A stretch of DNA of 64,000 nucleotides, taken from assembly GCA_039030335.1 (NCBI GenBank), contig JBCCEJ010000010.1, positions 1 to 64,000 of the forward strand. The letters are read 5' to 3'. Position numbers and translations under genes: made by a program. The notes beneath the pieces are model-generated. The model did no database searches. It was given only the letters and a program-made list of their open reading frames with translations, and was not told the origin of the DNA. Of the stretch, positions 25,679-34,062 are shown one piece after another; position 1 is the stretch's first letter; each line of letters begins with the position of its first letter. The DNA is from JBCCEJ01 sp039030335. Lineage in GTDB: Bacteria > Pseudomonadota > Gammaproteobacteria > HK1.

Positions 25679-27964
25679 ATGTTGCAGACCCGTCAAAACG
25701 ACCTGGCGCCGGGAACGCGCATCGAGACATTCGAAATCGTCCGTACCGTCGGTGCCGGCGGCTTCGGCATCACATATGAAGCCACCGACACGGAACTCGG
25801 CCGGCCCGTCGCCGTAAAGGAATATTGCCCGCAGGGCGTCGCCGAGCGCACCCGGGAGGGGCTGGCGCTGGCACCCATTTCCCACGGTCAGGAAGAGGCC
25901 TATGCTTACGGGCTCCGTCGCTTTCTCGACGAAGCGCGCGTGCTCGCGCAGTTTCAGAGCCCCTACATCGTGCGTGTCGTGCGCTACATGGAAGCCAACG
26001 GCACGGCCTACCTGGTCATGGAGTACGAGCCGGGACCATCGCTCACCCAGTTCGTCCGCCAGCACGGAACGCTCGAATCGAGCGCGGCTCGCCAACTGTT
26101 GACCGCACTCCTGCGCGGCCTTGCGGTGGTTCACGGCAAGAACTATCTACACCGTGATATCAAGCCCGGCAATATCGTGATACGCGACGACGGATCGCCG
26201 GTGCTGCTGGATTTTGGCGCCGCGCGCAGCTCGCTGGCTGGCCAGGACGCCAGCATGACGGTCATGTTCACGCCGGGCTACGCGCCGTTCGAGCAGTACA
26301 CGACGTCACAGACGCTCGGACCGTGGTCCGACATCTATGCCGCCGGCGCGACGATTTACTTTGCGTTGGCAGGGCGACCACCGGTGCAGGCGACCGACCG
26401 GATCTCGGTCGTTGGCGCCGGCAGCCCGGATCCCCTCGAGACCGCGCTGGATGTGTTCGCGGAATCGCACGACGACGACCTGATCGAAACGCTCGTGTGG
26501 ATGCTGAAAGCGCAGCCCTACGATCGGCCGCAGGACGTCAGTTCCCTGCTGGCCAGGCTCGAGCCACCCACGACCCAGACGGTTGCCCCGGTAACTCGGA
26601 CCGACGTCGCGTCACCGCGTCCGACTGTCACCGAAGAGCCGCGCACGGTCGAGACCGGGTCTCCTGAGACAGGCGTCGTAGATTCCCAGCCCACCAGTGA
26701 GGCGCGCAGCCCGGCCAGCGTCGCAACCAGCGGACCACCGCGGGCCTCTAAGACGCCAGCGTTGGCGGCCGCCGCCGCGATCGTCGCCGCGGCGGGGGTG
26801 TGGTATTTCACGTCGACGCCTTCACAACCCGCCCGGCCGGCTGCGGGGGCCGCCACGACAGCACCCGGGCTCCCGGCCCCGACCCCGGCAACCGTGGCGG
26901 CCCCCGCCGCGCAGACTACCGCGCCAACGCCCGCAGTCACGGCCAAAGCTACCACGGCACCACCCACGGCCACCGCGAGTGACAGTGAAACCGGGGCGGC
27001 ACCGTCGTCGGCGAGCCCCGCTACCGCTCTGGCGGATGACGGACTTCTGCGCGACCAGCTCGCGGGCGGGGGCGATGGTCCAGTTCTGGTCAACGTTCCG
27101 GCGGGCAGTTTCGAAATTGGCAGTCCGAGCACCGAGGCGGGCCGGGATGACGACGAATCGCCGCGCAAGACCGTGCGCATCGCGGCCGGCTATGCGATCG
27201 GACAGTTCGAGGTCACGCGCACCGAATTTGCCGCCTTCGCCGAGCAGGCCGGCTATCTCACGACCGCCGAGCGCGACCCCGCAAATGGGTGCCAGGTCGA
27301 CGATGACGGCTGGACCTGGCAACCGGGCACCAACTGGCGCAGTCCCGGTTTTCCTCAGACGGACAACGACCCCGTCGTATGCGTCAGTTGGGAAGACGCG
27401 GTTGCCTACGTCCGTTGGCTGTCAGCCGAGACACGCCAGCGCTACACGTTGCCGTCTGAAGCGGTGTGGGAATACGTCACGCGTGCGGGCTCAGCCAGCG
27501 CCCGCTTCTGGCGCACCGGAGAAGCGTGCGCGCACGCGAACGTATCCGATCTGACCCGCGCTCAGATGCACGACCTGGAGTCGACGGACGAAAATATCTT
27601 CCTTTGCAGCGACGGCTTCGCCTACACGGCCCCGGTCGGCAGCTTCAACCCGAACGCTTTCGCCGTGCACGACACGCTGGGCAACGTCTGGGAATGGACC
27701 GGCGATTGCTGGCAGCCAGACTATTCAGCCCTGGGTGCCGATGGCGCGGCCCACGTTCAGCCCGAATGCAAAGCCATGACGTTCCGGGGCGGATCGTGGA
27801 TCAACACCCCGCGTTACGTTCGCAGCGCAAGCCGTGCCGCCGACCGGCGCTCGGGACGCTATTTCAACGTCGGTTTCCGGGTCATGCGCCATCCGGTCGC
27901 CTCGACGGCGGCAATCCCATCTGTGCCTGCTCCGCAGGCCGGCGTTCAGCTGGCCGGCCGCTGA
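25679..27964 (+). CDS. Membrane-anchored Ser/Thr protein kinase with C-terminal FGE-sulfatase/C-type-lectin-like domain
   Basis: Cytoplasmic Hanks-type kinase: glycine loop VGAGGFG (24-30), Lys47 in VAVKEY, HRDIKPGN with Asp160, DFG with Asp178 and GYAPFEQY in the activation segment. A Pro/Thr/Ala-rich linker follows, then one membrane span (about 361-379), a second Pro/Ala/Thr linker, and from about 470 a formylglycine-generating-enzyme-like domain (NVPAGSFEIGSP; GNVWEWTGDCW; FRGGSWINTPRYVRSASR; NVGFRVMR). By eye alignment with human FGE, the two copper-binding cysteines are Pro711 and Ser716, so it is probably a binding domain, not an oxidase. Kinase and lectin-like domain should lie on opposite sides of the inner membrane. 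The repeat-protein gene follows after 25 bp, probably co-transcribed. Confidence 0.9.
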   Translation: MLQTRQNDLAPGTRIETFEIVRTVGAGGFGITYEATDTELGRPVAVKEYCPQGVAERTREGLALAPISHGQEEAYAYGLRRFLDEARVLAQFQSPYIVRVVRYMEANGTAYLVMEYEPGPSLTQFVRQHGTLESSAARQLLTALLRGLAVVHGKNYLHRDIKPGNIVIRDDGSPVLLDFGAARSSLAGQDASMTVMFTPGYAPFEQYTTSQTLGPWSDIYAAGATIYFALAGRPPVQATDRISVVGAGSPDPLETALDVFAESHDDDLIETLVWMLKAQPYDRPQDVSSLLARLEPPTTQTVAPVTRTDVASPRPTVTEEPRTVETGSPETGVVDSQPTSEARSPASVATSGPPRASKTPALAAAAAIVAAAGVWYFTSTPSQPARPAAGAATTAPGLPAPTPATVAAPAAQTTAPTPAVTAKATTAPPTATASDSETGAAPSSASPATALADDGLLRDQLAGGGDGPVLVNVPAGSFEIGSPSTEAGRDDDESPRKTVRIAAGYAIGQFEVTRTEFAAFAEQAGYLTTAERDPANGCQVDDDGWTWQPGTNWRSPGFPQTDNDPVVCVSWEDAVAYVRWLSAETRQRYTLPSEAVWEYVTRAGSASARFWRTGEACAHANVSDLTRAQMHDLESTDENIFLCSDGFAYTAPVGSFNPNAFAVHDTLGNVWEWTGDCWQPDYSALGADGAAHVQPECKAMTFRGGSWINTPRYVRSASRAADRRSGRYFNVGFRVMRHPVASTAAIPSVPAPQAGVQLAGR

Positions 27965-27989
27965 AATCAACACCGCAGGAGTTTGAGCC

Positions 27990-28997
27990 ATGAACACTAA
28001 TTTCGTGCGTCGCCTGACACCCGCCTCGGTCGCGTTGTTGTCGGCGCTTGTCGGATCACCACACGTACTGGCGCAGAGCGCTTCGGACGCCAACGCCGTT
28101 GCCGCGCAGTCTGCGCTGCTGCAACCGCTCGACGTGCTGCTCGTATTACCCGAAGGGGCAAGTGGTGAGTTCAACGTCACGGTGCCGCCCGACTACGCGA
28201 GCAGCGACTCGATGATCGATGCGGAATATGTGAATCGCTATCTCCGCTGGGAAGTACTCGAAGACGGCGACGCGGCTGGTCCGCTGCTTCGGGTTCGTAG
28301 CGAGATGGCATTTGGCGAACCGGTACTCGAACTTCGCGTCAGCGAAGCGCGAGGCCCTGGCGAGATCGGGCGCTACGCGATCTTGTTGGAACCTGCCCGC
28401 ATCGCGACCCGCGCGCCGGCTCGTATTCGGGCGCTGGCTTCGAGTGAAGCAGGCAACCCGGTGCACGGCATGGGTGCCTCGAAGAAGCGCAACGAGGGCG
28501 ACTCGTACGGTATGGGCGCATCCAGGAAGCGTGCAGACGGTAAGGAAGGCGTCTTCGGCATGGGTGCATCGAAGAAGCGCGAGTCTGACAAGGACGACGC
28601 CTTCGCGATGGGTGCATCGAAGAAGCGCAAGTCTGCCAAAGACGGCCCATTCGCGATGGGCGCATCGAAGAAACGCGAGTCCGACAAAGACGATGCCTTC
28701 GCGATGGGCGCATCGAAGAAGCGAGAGTCCGACAAAGACGATGCCTTCGCGATGGGCGCATCGAAGAAACGCCAGTCTGACAAAGACGATGCCTTCGCGA
28801 TGGGCGCATCGAAGAAACGCCAGTCTGACAAAGACGATGCCTTCGCGATGGGCGCATCGAAGAAACGCGAGTCCGACAAAGACGATGCCTTCGCGATGGG
28901 CGCATCGAAGAAACGCGAGTCCGGGTCGGCCTACGGAGACGCGGCTGCGAAGTCGGCCGGCGAAGCCGGTATGGAAAGCTCCCGGAAGACAGAGTAA
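27990..28997 (+). CDS. Secreted protein with FimV-like N-terminal domain and ten MGASKKR tandem repeats
   Basis: 335 residues. Residues 1-28 form a signal peptide (cleavage after VLA). Residues ~37-140 resemble the periplasmic N-terminal domain of FimV/HubP: SALLQPLDVLLVL, YLRWEVLEDGD, LLRVRSEMAFGEPVLELRV and GRYAILLEP match its usual SALNQPLDAEI ... REYTVLLDP layout. Residues 160-315 are ten repeats, mostly 16 residues with core (A/G)MGASKKR-x-SDKDDAF; the first and last are shorter. A short polar tail follows. There is no LysM, no cysteine and no membrane span after the signal. CAGGAG lies eight bases before the ATG. It follows the kinase gene closely on the same strand. The repeat alternates KKR with SDKDD, so each unit is bipolar. 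Function unknown. Confidence 0.85.
   Translation: MNTNFVRRLTPASVALLSALVGSPHVLAQSASDANAVAAQSALLQPLDVLLVLPEGASGEFNVTVPPDYASSDSMIDAEYVNRYLRWEVLEDGDAAGPLLRVRSEMAFGEPVLELRVSEARGPGEIGRYAILLEPARIATRAPARIRALASSEAGNPVHGMGASKKRNEGDSYGMGASRKRADGKEGVFGMGASKKRESDKDDAFAMGASKKRKSAKDGPFAMGASKKRESDKDDAFAMGASKKRESDKDDAFAMGASKKRQSDKDDAFAMGASKKRQSDKDDAFAMGASKKRESDKDDAFAMGASKKRESGSAYGDAAAKSAGEAGMESSRKTE
28467..28934 (+). repeat. Tandem array of ten in-frame repeats, 48-bp unit
   Basis: Units start at 28467 (42 bp), 28509, 28557, 28605, 28653, 28701, 28749, 28797, 28845 and 28893 (42 bp). Units 5 to 9 are almost identical in DNA, including third codon positions, while units 1-4 have diverged. That is the mark of recent expansion by slippage or unequal crossing-over at one end of the array. 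The unit is a multiple of three, so copy-number change preserves the frame. Confidence 0.95.
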
Positions 28998-29012
28998 GCC
29001 GCCCTGCAATGG

Positions 29013-29037
29013 CGCCGCGATGACTCACCTCGCGGCG
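29013..29037. terminator. Hairpin between convergent genes, possible bidirectional terminator
   Basis: Perfect 8-bp stem CGCCGCGA / TCGCGGCG around a 9-base loop, placed 16 bp after the repeat-protein stop and 18 bp from the stop of the convergent peroxidase gene. It has no T-run, so intrinsic termination would be weak. Confidence 0.4.
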
Positions 29038-29054
29038 ATGAAGCCGGCGCGCGC

Positions 29055-30563
29055 CTACTGCAGCTGGATATCGCGCAGTGAGCGACCCGACGCATCGACG
29101 AACTCCGCGCGCGCGCCGTCTGGCGAGGGCACGGACGGGTCCGGCATCCAGCGCGACATACACTTCTGCGAGCCGATGCAGTCGTCCGTCAGAGCGTCGA
29201 GAAAGGCCACCAGATCGGCGATCTGAGCATCCGTGGCAGAACGGGCAGGCCGACCTTGTGTCTTCCAGACCTCCAGCGCGGCAGCCGTATTCGCCGCCGC
29301 CCGCGGGTACAGGTCCGGGCGACCCCGAAACTGCGCGAGATGTTGCAGCGCAAAGTCGAACCCGGCGATCGCGCCGACGGGATCGAGGTGATGGCGAATC
29401 ACGGCGTCGAGACTTGCATACGTGCCGGCGTGTCCGTAGGGGCCGGTCTCCGCTATGTTCAACAGGCTCGGCGTCCGGAAGGCATACCGGTCGCTTTTGC
29501 GCCGCGTCGATTCCCAGCGTCCGAGGTCTGTGCCATCACGGACCGTCGCATTCCCGAACCCGGGCGCCGCGCGCTTGATACCGCGCCCGATCTGCGGCAT
29601 CGCCAACACGTGGAATTTCTCGTCGGTGAAGAAATCACCCTGATGACACGCCGCGCAGCCGAGTCCGCCAGCCTGCTCGGCGCGGTAGAACAATAGCGCC
29701 CCGCGCTTGGCTGCAGGGGTCAGGGCGGTCACATCACCCTCGATGTATCTGAACCACGGATTGTCGGTTAACACAAAGGAACTCTGGTAGTCCGACAATG
29801 CCAGTTCCATGCGTTCGAATGTGACAGACGCCGGCCCGACCTCGGCATCGCCGAAGGCGCGTGCAAATGCCGCTTGCCAGTCTTTACGCAGCCGGTCGAC
29901 CAGCTGCTCGCGCACCGCGTCGGGGGGTTCGAATCGCAACCAGCGGTAACCGCGCATCTCATCTTCGGCAACTACCGGCAGGCGCGCCTGCACGGCGAGC
30001 ATGTCGCGGCCTCTGTCGCGCACACTCTCCGGCGAGCGGATTCCGATGGGCCCACGCTTTTGCACCCGGCCATCGAAGAAAATGGTTTTGCGATAGAGGC
30101 TGGAATTGATGATCGTCGGGCTGTTGCGCGGGACGTTCGGGCCGGCCGCCGCGTGCGGGTCCACCGTGGCGCCAGCGTGCGCGTCGTAGCGCCGTGCCGG
30201 TCCGAGCACGTCGGGCGCGGCAGCGTCGACGCCCACCGGCAGCGACAAAGCGTCGCCGCCGGCGAGGAGCGGATGATGACAGCTCGCGCAGCTGACCTTG
30301 CCGTCACCGCTCAGCGCTTTCGAGAAAAACAGCTCGCGACCGAGTACTACCATCGGTGCCTCTGGCGGCGGAACATCCGCGGCCAGACCCGGTCGCCCAC
30401 GCAATCGGTGCGCCTCGATCTGTACGCGCAAGGCCGAATCGAGCGACGCACTTGCGGCGTTCGCCGGGGCCTCAACCGGCTTCGCACCGGCAACAGCCAG
30501 CCCCACACCCACCATCAGCAGTGCGCGTTGGGCCACTTTCTTACAGCTCGCGAAACAGCTCAT
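29055..30563 (-). CDS. Di-haem cytochrome c peroxidase / MauG-family protein
   Basis: Periplasmic c-type cytochrome of 502 residues. The N terminus is an export signal (ALLMVGVGLAVAGA). Two haem sites are seen, VSCASCHHP near residue 90 and LGCAACHQGD near 300, the spacing of bacterial di-haem peroxidases and MauG. Conserved parts include LGRELFFSKALSGDGKVSCA, partly quoted, and FRTPSLLNIAETGPYGHAG. Members either reduce hydrogen peroxide or oxidise a protein partner by long-range electron transfer. The C-terminal ~55 residues (SQKCMSRWMPD) add to the usual length. It lies 31 bp after a CoA-transferase gene on the same strand and converges with the repeat-protein gene. The ribosome site before ATG 30563 is weak. 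Confidence 0.85.
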   Translation of the reverse strand: MSCFASCKKVAQRALLMVGVGLAVAGAKPVEAPANAASASLDSALRVQIEAHRLRGRPGLAADVPPPEAPMVVLGRELFFSKALSGDGKVSCASCHHPLLAGGDALSLPVGVDAAAPDVLGPARRYDAHAGATVDPHAAAGPNVPRNSPTIINSSLYRKTIFFDGRVQKRGPIGIRSPESVRDRGRDMLAVQARLPVVAEDEMRGYRWLRFEPPDAVREQLVDRLRKDWQAAFARAFGDAEVGPASVTFERMELALSDYQSSFVLTDNPWFRYIEGDVTALTPAAKRGALLFYRAEQAGGLGCAACHQGDFFTDEKFHVLAMPQIGRGIKRAAPGFGNATVRDGTDLGRWESTRRKSDRYAFRTPSLLNIAETGPYGHAGTYASLDAVIRHHLDPVGAIAGFDFALQHLAQFRGRPDLYPRAAANTAAALEVWKTQGRPARSATDAQIADLVAFLDALTDDCIGSQKCMSRWMPDPSVPSPDGARAEFVDASGRSLRDIQLQ

Positions 30564-30594
30564 CTACGCTCGACTCGAGAAGCTGATGCCAGTT

Positions 30595-31749
30595 TCAGGT
30601 CTCCTGGCCGACCAGCGACAGTTCGTTGAAAACCTCTTCAGTGTGTTCACCGAGTTCCGGCGGTGCCAGCCTGACCGCGGCGTTCCGTCCGTCCAGCAGG
30701 ATCGGGGAGACCACCGTGCGCGTACGTGCCCCATTCGGCAGTTCCAGTTCTTCGACCAGGCCTAGGTGCTGAACCTGCGGGTCTTCGAGCGCACCTGAGT
30801 AACTGTTGATCGGTGCGCACGGCACGCCGGCCTCATTGAATTTCGCCAGCCAGTGTGCAGCGTCGTTCCCGGTGAACTGGGCCTCCAGCAGATCTCGCAG
30901 CGCAACCTGATTCGCCGCGCGATCCGCTGTCGTTTTGAAGCGTGGATCGGCGTGGAGTTCCGGTCGCTCGACCACGTCACAAACCGACTGCCAGAGCTTG
31001 TCGTTGCCAGCGGCCATGGCGAAGTAACCGTCCGCGCACCGGAAGGCCTGATACGGTGCGTTACGTGGGTGCGCAGACCCGAGCGGTTGCGGGTCGCGCG
31101 CATTGCCGAAGAACTCACTGGTCTGCAGCGCGGCAATGCCGAGCGTCGCGCCGAGCATCGGCACGTCCACGTGCATGCCCTGGCCGCTGCGATCCACTTC
31201 GCGAAGCGCCGACACGATGGCGTAGGCACCGTAGAGTCCGGCGGCGAAATCCGAGATTGGTACACCGCATTTGACCGGTGGAGCATCGGGCTCCCCGGTC
31301 ACACTCATGACGCCGGCCATCGCCTGCATGGTCAGGTCAAAACCGCCCTGCCGGGAGCGCGGCCCCGACTGCCCGTACGCTGAAATCGAGCAGTAGACGA
31401 GCTTTGGATTACGCGCGCGGAGCGTTTCGAAGCCGAGCCCGAGGCGGTCGAGCACGCCAGGCCGGAAATTCTCGACCAGCACCTCGGCACTGTCTGCAAG
31501 TTGCCGGGCGCGCTCGACATCGCCCGGATCCTTGAGATCCAGAACGACAGATCGCTTGTTGCGGTTGACCGATGCGAAGTTCTCGCTGTAGCCCTCCGTG
31601 ATGGGCGGCCACTGACGCATACCGTCGCCGCCGTTCGGACTTTCAACCTTGATGACATCGGCACCCATATCGCCCAGCAGCATCCCACAAAACGGGCCCG
31701 CAGCAATCTGGCAGAGCTCGACCACTCGAACGCCCTTCAACGGTTCCAT
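30595..31749 (-). CDS. CaiB/BaiF (type III) CoA-transferase
   Basis: Second type III CoA-transferase of the window, 384 residues. Landmarks: VRVVELCQIAAGPFCGMLLG, VENFRPGVLDRLGLGFETL, YGQSGPRSRQGGFDLTMQA and the probable nucleophile Asp in GVPISDFAAGLYGAYAIV. The C terminus has LGEHTEEVFNEL, a common ending. GAGGA stands eight bases before the ATG. Divergent from the nitroreductase gene and followed by the cytochrome peroxidase gene. Acid substrate and CoA donor unknown. Confidence 0.88.
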   Translation of the reverse strand: MEPLKGVRVVELCQIAAGPFCGMLLGDMGADVIKVESPNGGDGMRQWPPITEGYSENFASVNRNKRSVVLDLKDPGDVERARQLADSAEVLVENFRPGVLDRLGLGFETLRARNPKLVYCSISAYGQSGPRSRQGGFDLTMQAMAGVMSVTGEPDAPPVKCGVPISDFAAGLYGAYAIVSALREVDRSGQGMHVDVPMLGATLGIAALQTSEFFGNARDPQPLGSAHPRNAPYQAFRCADGYFAMAAGNDKLWQSVCDVVERPELHADPRFKTTADRAANQVALRDLLEAQFTGNDAAHWLAKFNEAGVPCAPINSYSGALEDPQVQHLGLVEELELPNGARTRTVVSPILLDGRNAAVRLAPPELGEHTEEVFNELSLVGQET

Positions 31750-31846
31750 TCAACTATCCTCAAACCCGTTTTCCGACCGCAGTATTGTACATTTGCGCTC
31801 GTATCCGACCGTCTGCCAAACCCATTGAATACGGAGACTTCCGACC

Positions 31847-32689
31847 ATGACCGAGACATCTTTTGCGGCGCTGTACGAGCAGCGCTACGGACTCGCGGCA
31901 CCGGAAGACAGCGCCGACCAGGCGATCGCAGACGGCGTCGCCCGCATCGTCAACCGGCGCACCATCCGCCAGTTCGAGGATAGACCCATCGAAGAGCCGC
32001 TGCTGACGCAACTGCTGGCGTGCGCACAGTCGGCACCTACCAAGTCCGACCTCCAGCAGTACAGCATCATCGTCGTCGACGACATGGCAAACCGCGCCGC
32101 CATCGCCGAATGGATCGGCACGATGCCGTGGATCTGTGAGGCCAGCCGCTTCCTGGTGTTCTGCGGGGATATCCGACGCAACCGTCAACTATGCGAGGTG
32201 CACGAATACGCGCATGCCAACGACAATCTCGACAGCTTCTTCAACGCCGCGATCGACGGGGCGCTAGCGATGCAGGCCTTTGTGCTCGGCGCAGAAGCTG
32301 CGGGTTTGAGCTGCGTGCCGGTCAGCTACGTACGCAATCACGCATCCCGCCTGGCCACCTTGCTGCGGATGCCGGCGGGCGTCTTTCCGATCGCTGGTCT
32401 GGCGGTCGGATATCCGGTCTGGGCGGGCAAGCCATCGATGCGCCTGCCGCAGTCGGTTGTCGTACATCGCGATCGCTACGATGACACCGACATGCGCGTG
32501 CACGTCGCCGAGTACGGAGACCGCCGCGATGCGCGTGAGCCGATCGGGCCGGCGAAACAGCGGCACACCGAGCGCTATGGCGTGGCTGACAAATGTGTCT
32601 GGTCTGAACAGATTGCGAGACAGCTGTCGCTACCCGAGCGCGAGGACTTTCGCGCGTTCATCGAGTCGCAGGGCTTCAGCCTCAAATAG
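31847..32689 (+). CDS. Nitroreductase-family NAD(P)H-dependent flavin oxidoreductase
   Basis: FMN enzyme of the NfsA/FRP-like branch of nitroreductases, 280 residues. The FMN-binding N-terminal signature is NRRTIRQFEDRPIEE followed by AQSAPTKSDLQQYS; the central ALAMQAFVLGAEAAGLSC and FPIAGLAVGYP are typical. ACGGAGA precedes the ATG by ten bases. The family reduces nitroaromatics, quinones or azo compounds by two-electron steps. It stands alone between a divergent and a downstream CoA-transferase gene, so its natural substrate is not shown by context. Confidence 0.85.
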   Translation: MTETSFAALYEQRYGLAAPEDSADQAIADGVARIVNRRTIRQFEDRPIEEPLLTQLLACAQSAPTKSDLQQYSIIVVDDMANRAAIAEWIGTMPWICEASRFLVFCGDIRRNRQLCEVHEYAHANDNLDSFFNAAIDGALAMQAFVLGAEAAGLSCVPVSYVRNHASRLATLLRMPAGVFPIAGLAVGYPVWAGKPSMRLPQSVVVHRDRYDDTDMRVHVAEYGDRRDAREPIGPAKQRHTERYGVADKCVWSEQIARQLSLPEREDFRAFIESQGFSLK

Positions 32690-32820
32690 CCGCGTAAACG
32701 GCGTGCAGGCAGCGCGCCTGGTCTGGCCCGCCGGCCCCGCTCTACCGCCCTGCGCTACACTGGGCCGGTTAACCCATTGCTCTGGAGAGCGCGGCGCCGA
32801 CGCCGCGCGGCGAGAAAGTC

Positions 32821-34014
32821 ATGCCCTATCATCCTGCTTCGAGTGCTCTGAAAGACGTCAAGGTGCTGGACCTGACCCGCGTACGCTCCGGCCCCACGTG
32901 TATACGTCAACTGGCTGACTGGGGCGCCGACGTCATCAAGATCGAGCTGCCCGAGAGCATCGAGGCGGACGGGGCACTCGGCGCCAAACGCCACACGCCG
33001 GATTTTCAGAATCTGCATCGCAACAAGCGCAGCGTCACCCTGAATCTGAAGGAGCCCGAGGGCCTCGAAGTGTTCAAGAAGCTGGTGGCCGCTTCCGACG
33101 TCGTCGTCGAGAACTATCGGCCCGATGTAAAGCACCGGCTCGGAATCGACTACGAGTCGCTGAAGGCCATCAACCCGCGCATCATCCTCGGCTCGATCTC
33201 AGGGTTCGGTCAGGACGGCCCGTACGCAAAACGGCCGGGTTTCGACCAGATCGCGCAGGGCATGGGCGGCCTGATGTCGATCACCGGACTGCCGGGGCAA
33301 GGCCCCGTGCGGGTAGGCATTCCCATCGCGGACCTGACTTCCGGCCTGTTTTGCGCGCACGGCATCATGGTGGCGCTCTACGAGCGTGAGCGCTCGGGCG
33401 AAGGGCAGTGGGTGCATACATCGCTCCTGCAGGCACAGCTGTTCATGCTGGACTTCCAGGGCGCGCGCTACACGGTAGCCGGTGACGTACCCAGGCAGGC
33501 CGGCAACAATCACCCGACCAGCATCCCGACCGGCGTGTTCGAAACGTCGGACGGCTTCATCAATATCGCCGTGGCCGGTGAGACCACCTGGCAACGCTTC
33601 TGCAAGAGCCTGGATGCCGAGGTCTGGATCAGTGACGAGCGATTTTCGAGCGCCGAAGGGCGTTCAGAAAACCGCGACGCGCTGAACGATGCGATCAACG
33701 AGAAGACCCGCGCGTACACTAGTGATGCCCTCATCGCGCTCCTTATCGAGGCCAGTGTGCCGTGCGGGGAAATTCACGATATCGGCGAGGCCTTCGAAAC
33801 GCCGCAGGCACAGCACCTGAATGTCGCGCAGCCGGTGAACTCTGGTGTCATGGGCGAGATCAATCTGGTTGCGCAGCCGGTGCGTCTCGGCCGCACGCCC
33901 AGCGAGTTCGCCGTCGCGCCGCCCGAGCGCGGTGAGCACACCGAAGAAGTGCTGAAGGGTCTCGGCTATGGCGATGCTGAAATCGCGAGTCTGCGCGATA
34001 AAAAGGCTATCTGA
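32821..34014 (+). CDS. CaiB/BaiF (type III) CoA-transferase
   Basis: Third type III CoA-transferase, 397 residues. Features: VKVLDLTRVRSGPTCIRQL, GADVIKIELPE, RNKRSVTLNLKEPEG, VENYRPDVKHRLGIDYESL and the nucleophile region GIPIADLTSGLFCAHGIMV. The first domain has SGPTC in place of the more usual AGPFC. A crotonase gene follows after 48 bp on the same strand, so the pair may activate an acid and then hydrate or isomerise its CoA ester. The C terminus (RGEHTEEVLKGLGY) is as expected. Confidence 0.88.
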   Translation: MPYHPASSALKDVKVLDLTRVRSGPTCIRQLADWGADVIKIELPESIEADGALGAKRHTPDFQNLHRNKRSVTLNLKEPEGLEVFKKLVAASDVVVENYRPDVKHRLGIDYESLKAINPRIILGSISGFGQDGPYAKRPGFDQIAQGMGGLMSITGLPGQGPVRVGIPIADLTSGLFCAHGIMVALYERERSGEGQWVHTSLLQAQLFMLDFQGARYTVAGDVPRQAGNNHPTSIPTGVFETSDGFINIAVAGETTWQRFCKSLDAEVWISDERFSSAEGRSENRDALNDAINEKTRAYTSDALIALLIEASVPCGEIHDIGEAFETPQAQHLNVAQPVNSGVMGEINLVAQPVRLGRTPSEFAVAPPERGEHTEEVLKGLGYGDAEIASLRDKKAI

Positions 34015-34062
34015 ATCGGAACCCGTTCGACACGAACGGCTTCAAGCTAATACGGAACCAAC

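Noticed and set aside
27780..27964. The kinase C terminus (RGGSW...R...GFR) resembles the variable region of diversity-generating retroelement targets, some of which are kinase-lectin fusions.
   Set aside because: No reverse transcriptase frame, accessory gene or template repeat is seen within the window, and the downstream DNA is a different, coding repeat. The motif is shared by all FGE/C-type-lectin folds.
28593..28900. SDKDD repeats as calcium-binding loops (EF-hand or thrombospondin type III).
   Set aside because: The spacing of acidic residues does not match DxDxDG and the glycine is missing.
28146..29226. Long open frames on both strands across the repeat array, such as 28146-29009 minus and 28312-29226 plus.
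   Set aside because: A 48-bp repeat is a multiple of three and keeps any stop-free frame open. Only the plus frame from 27990 has a signal peptide, ribosome site and a recognisable domain.
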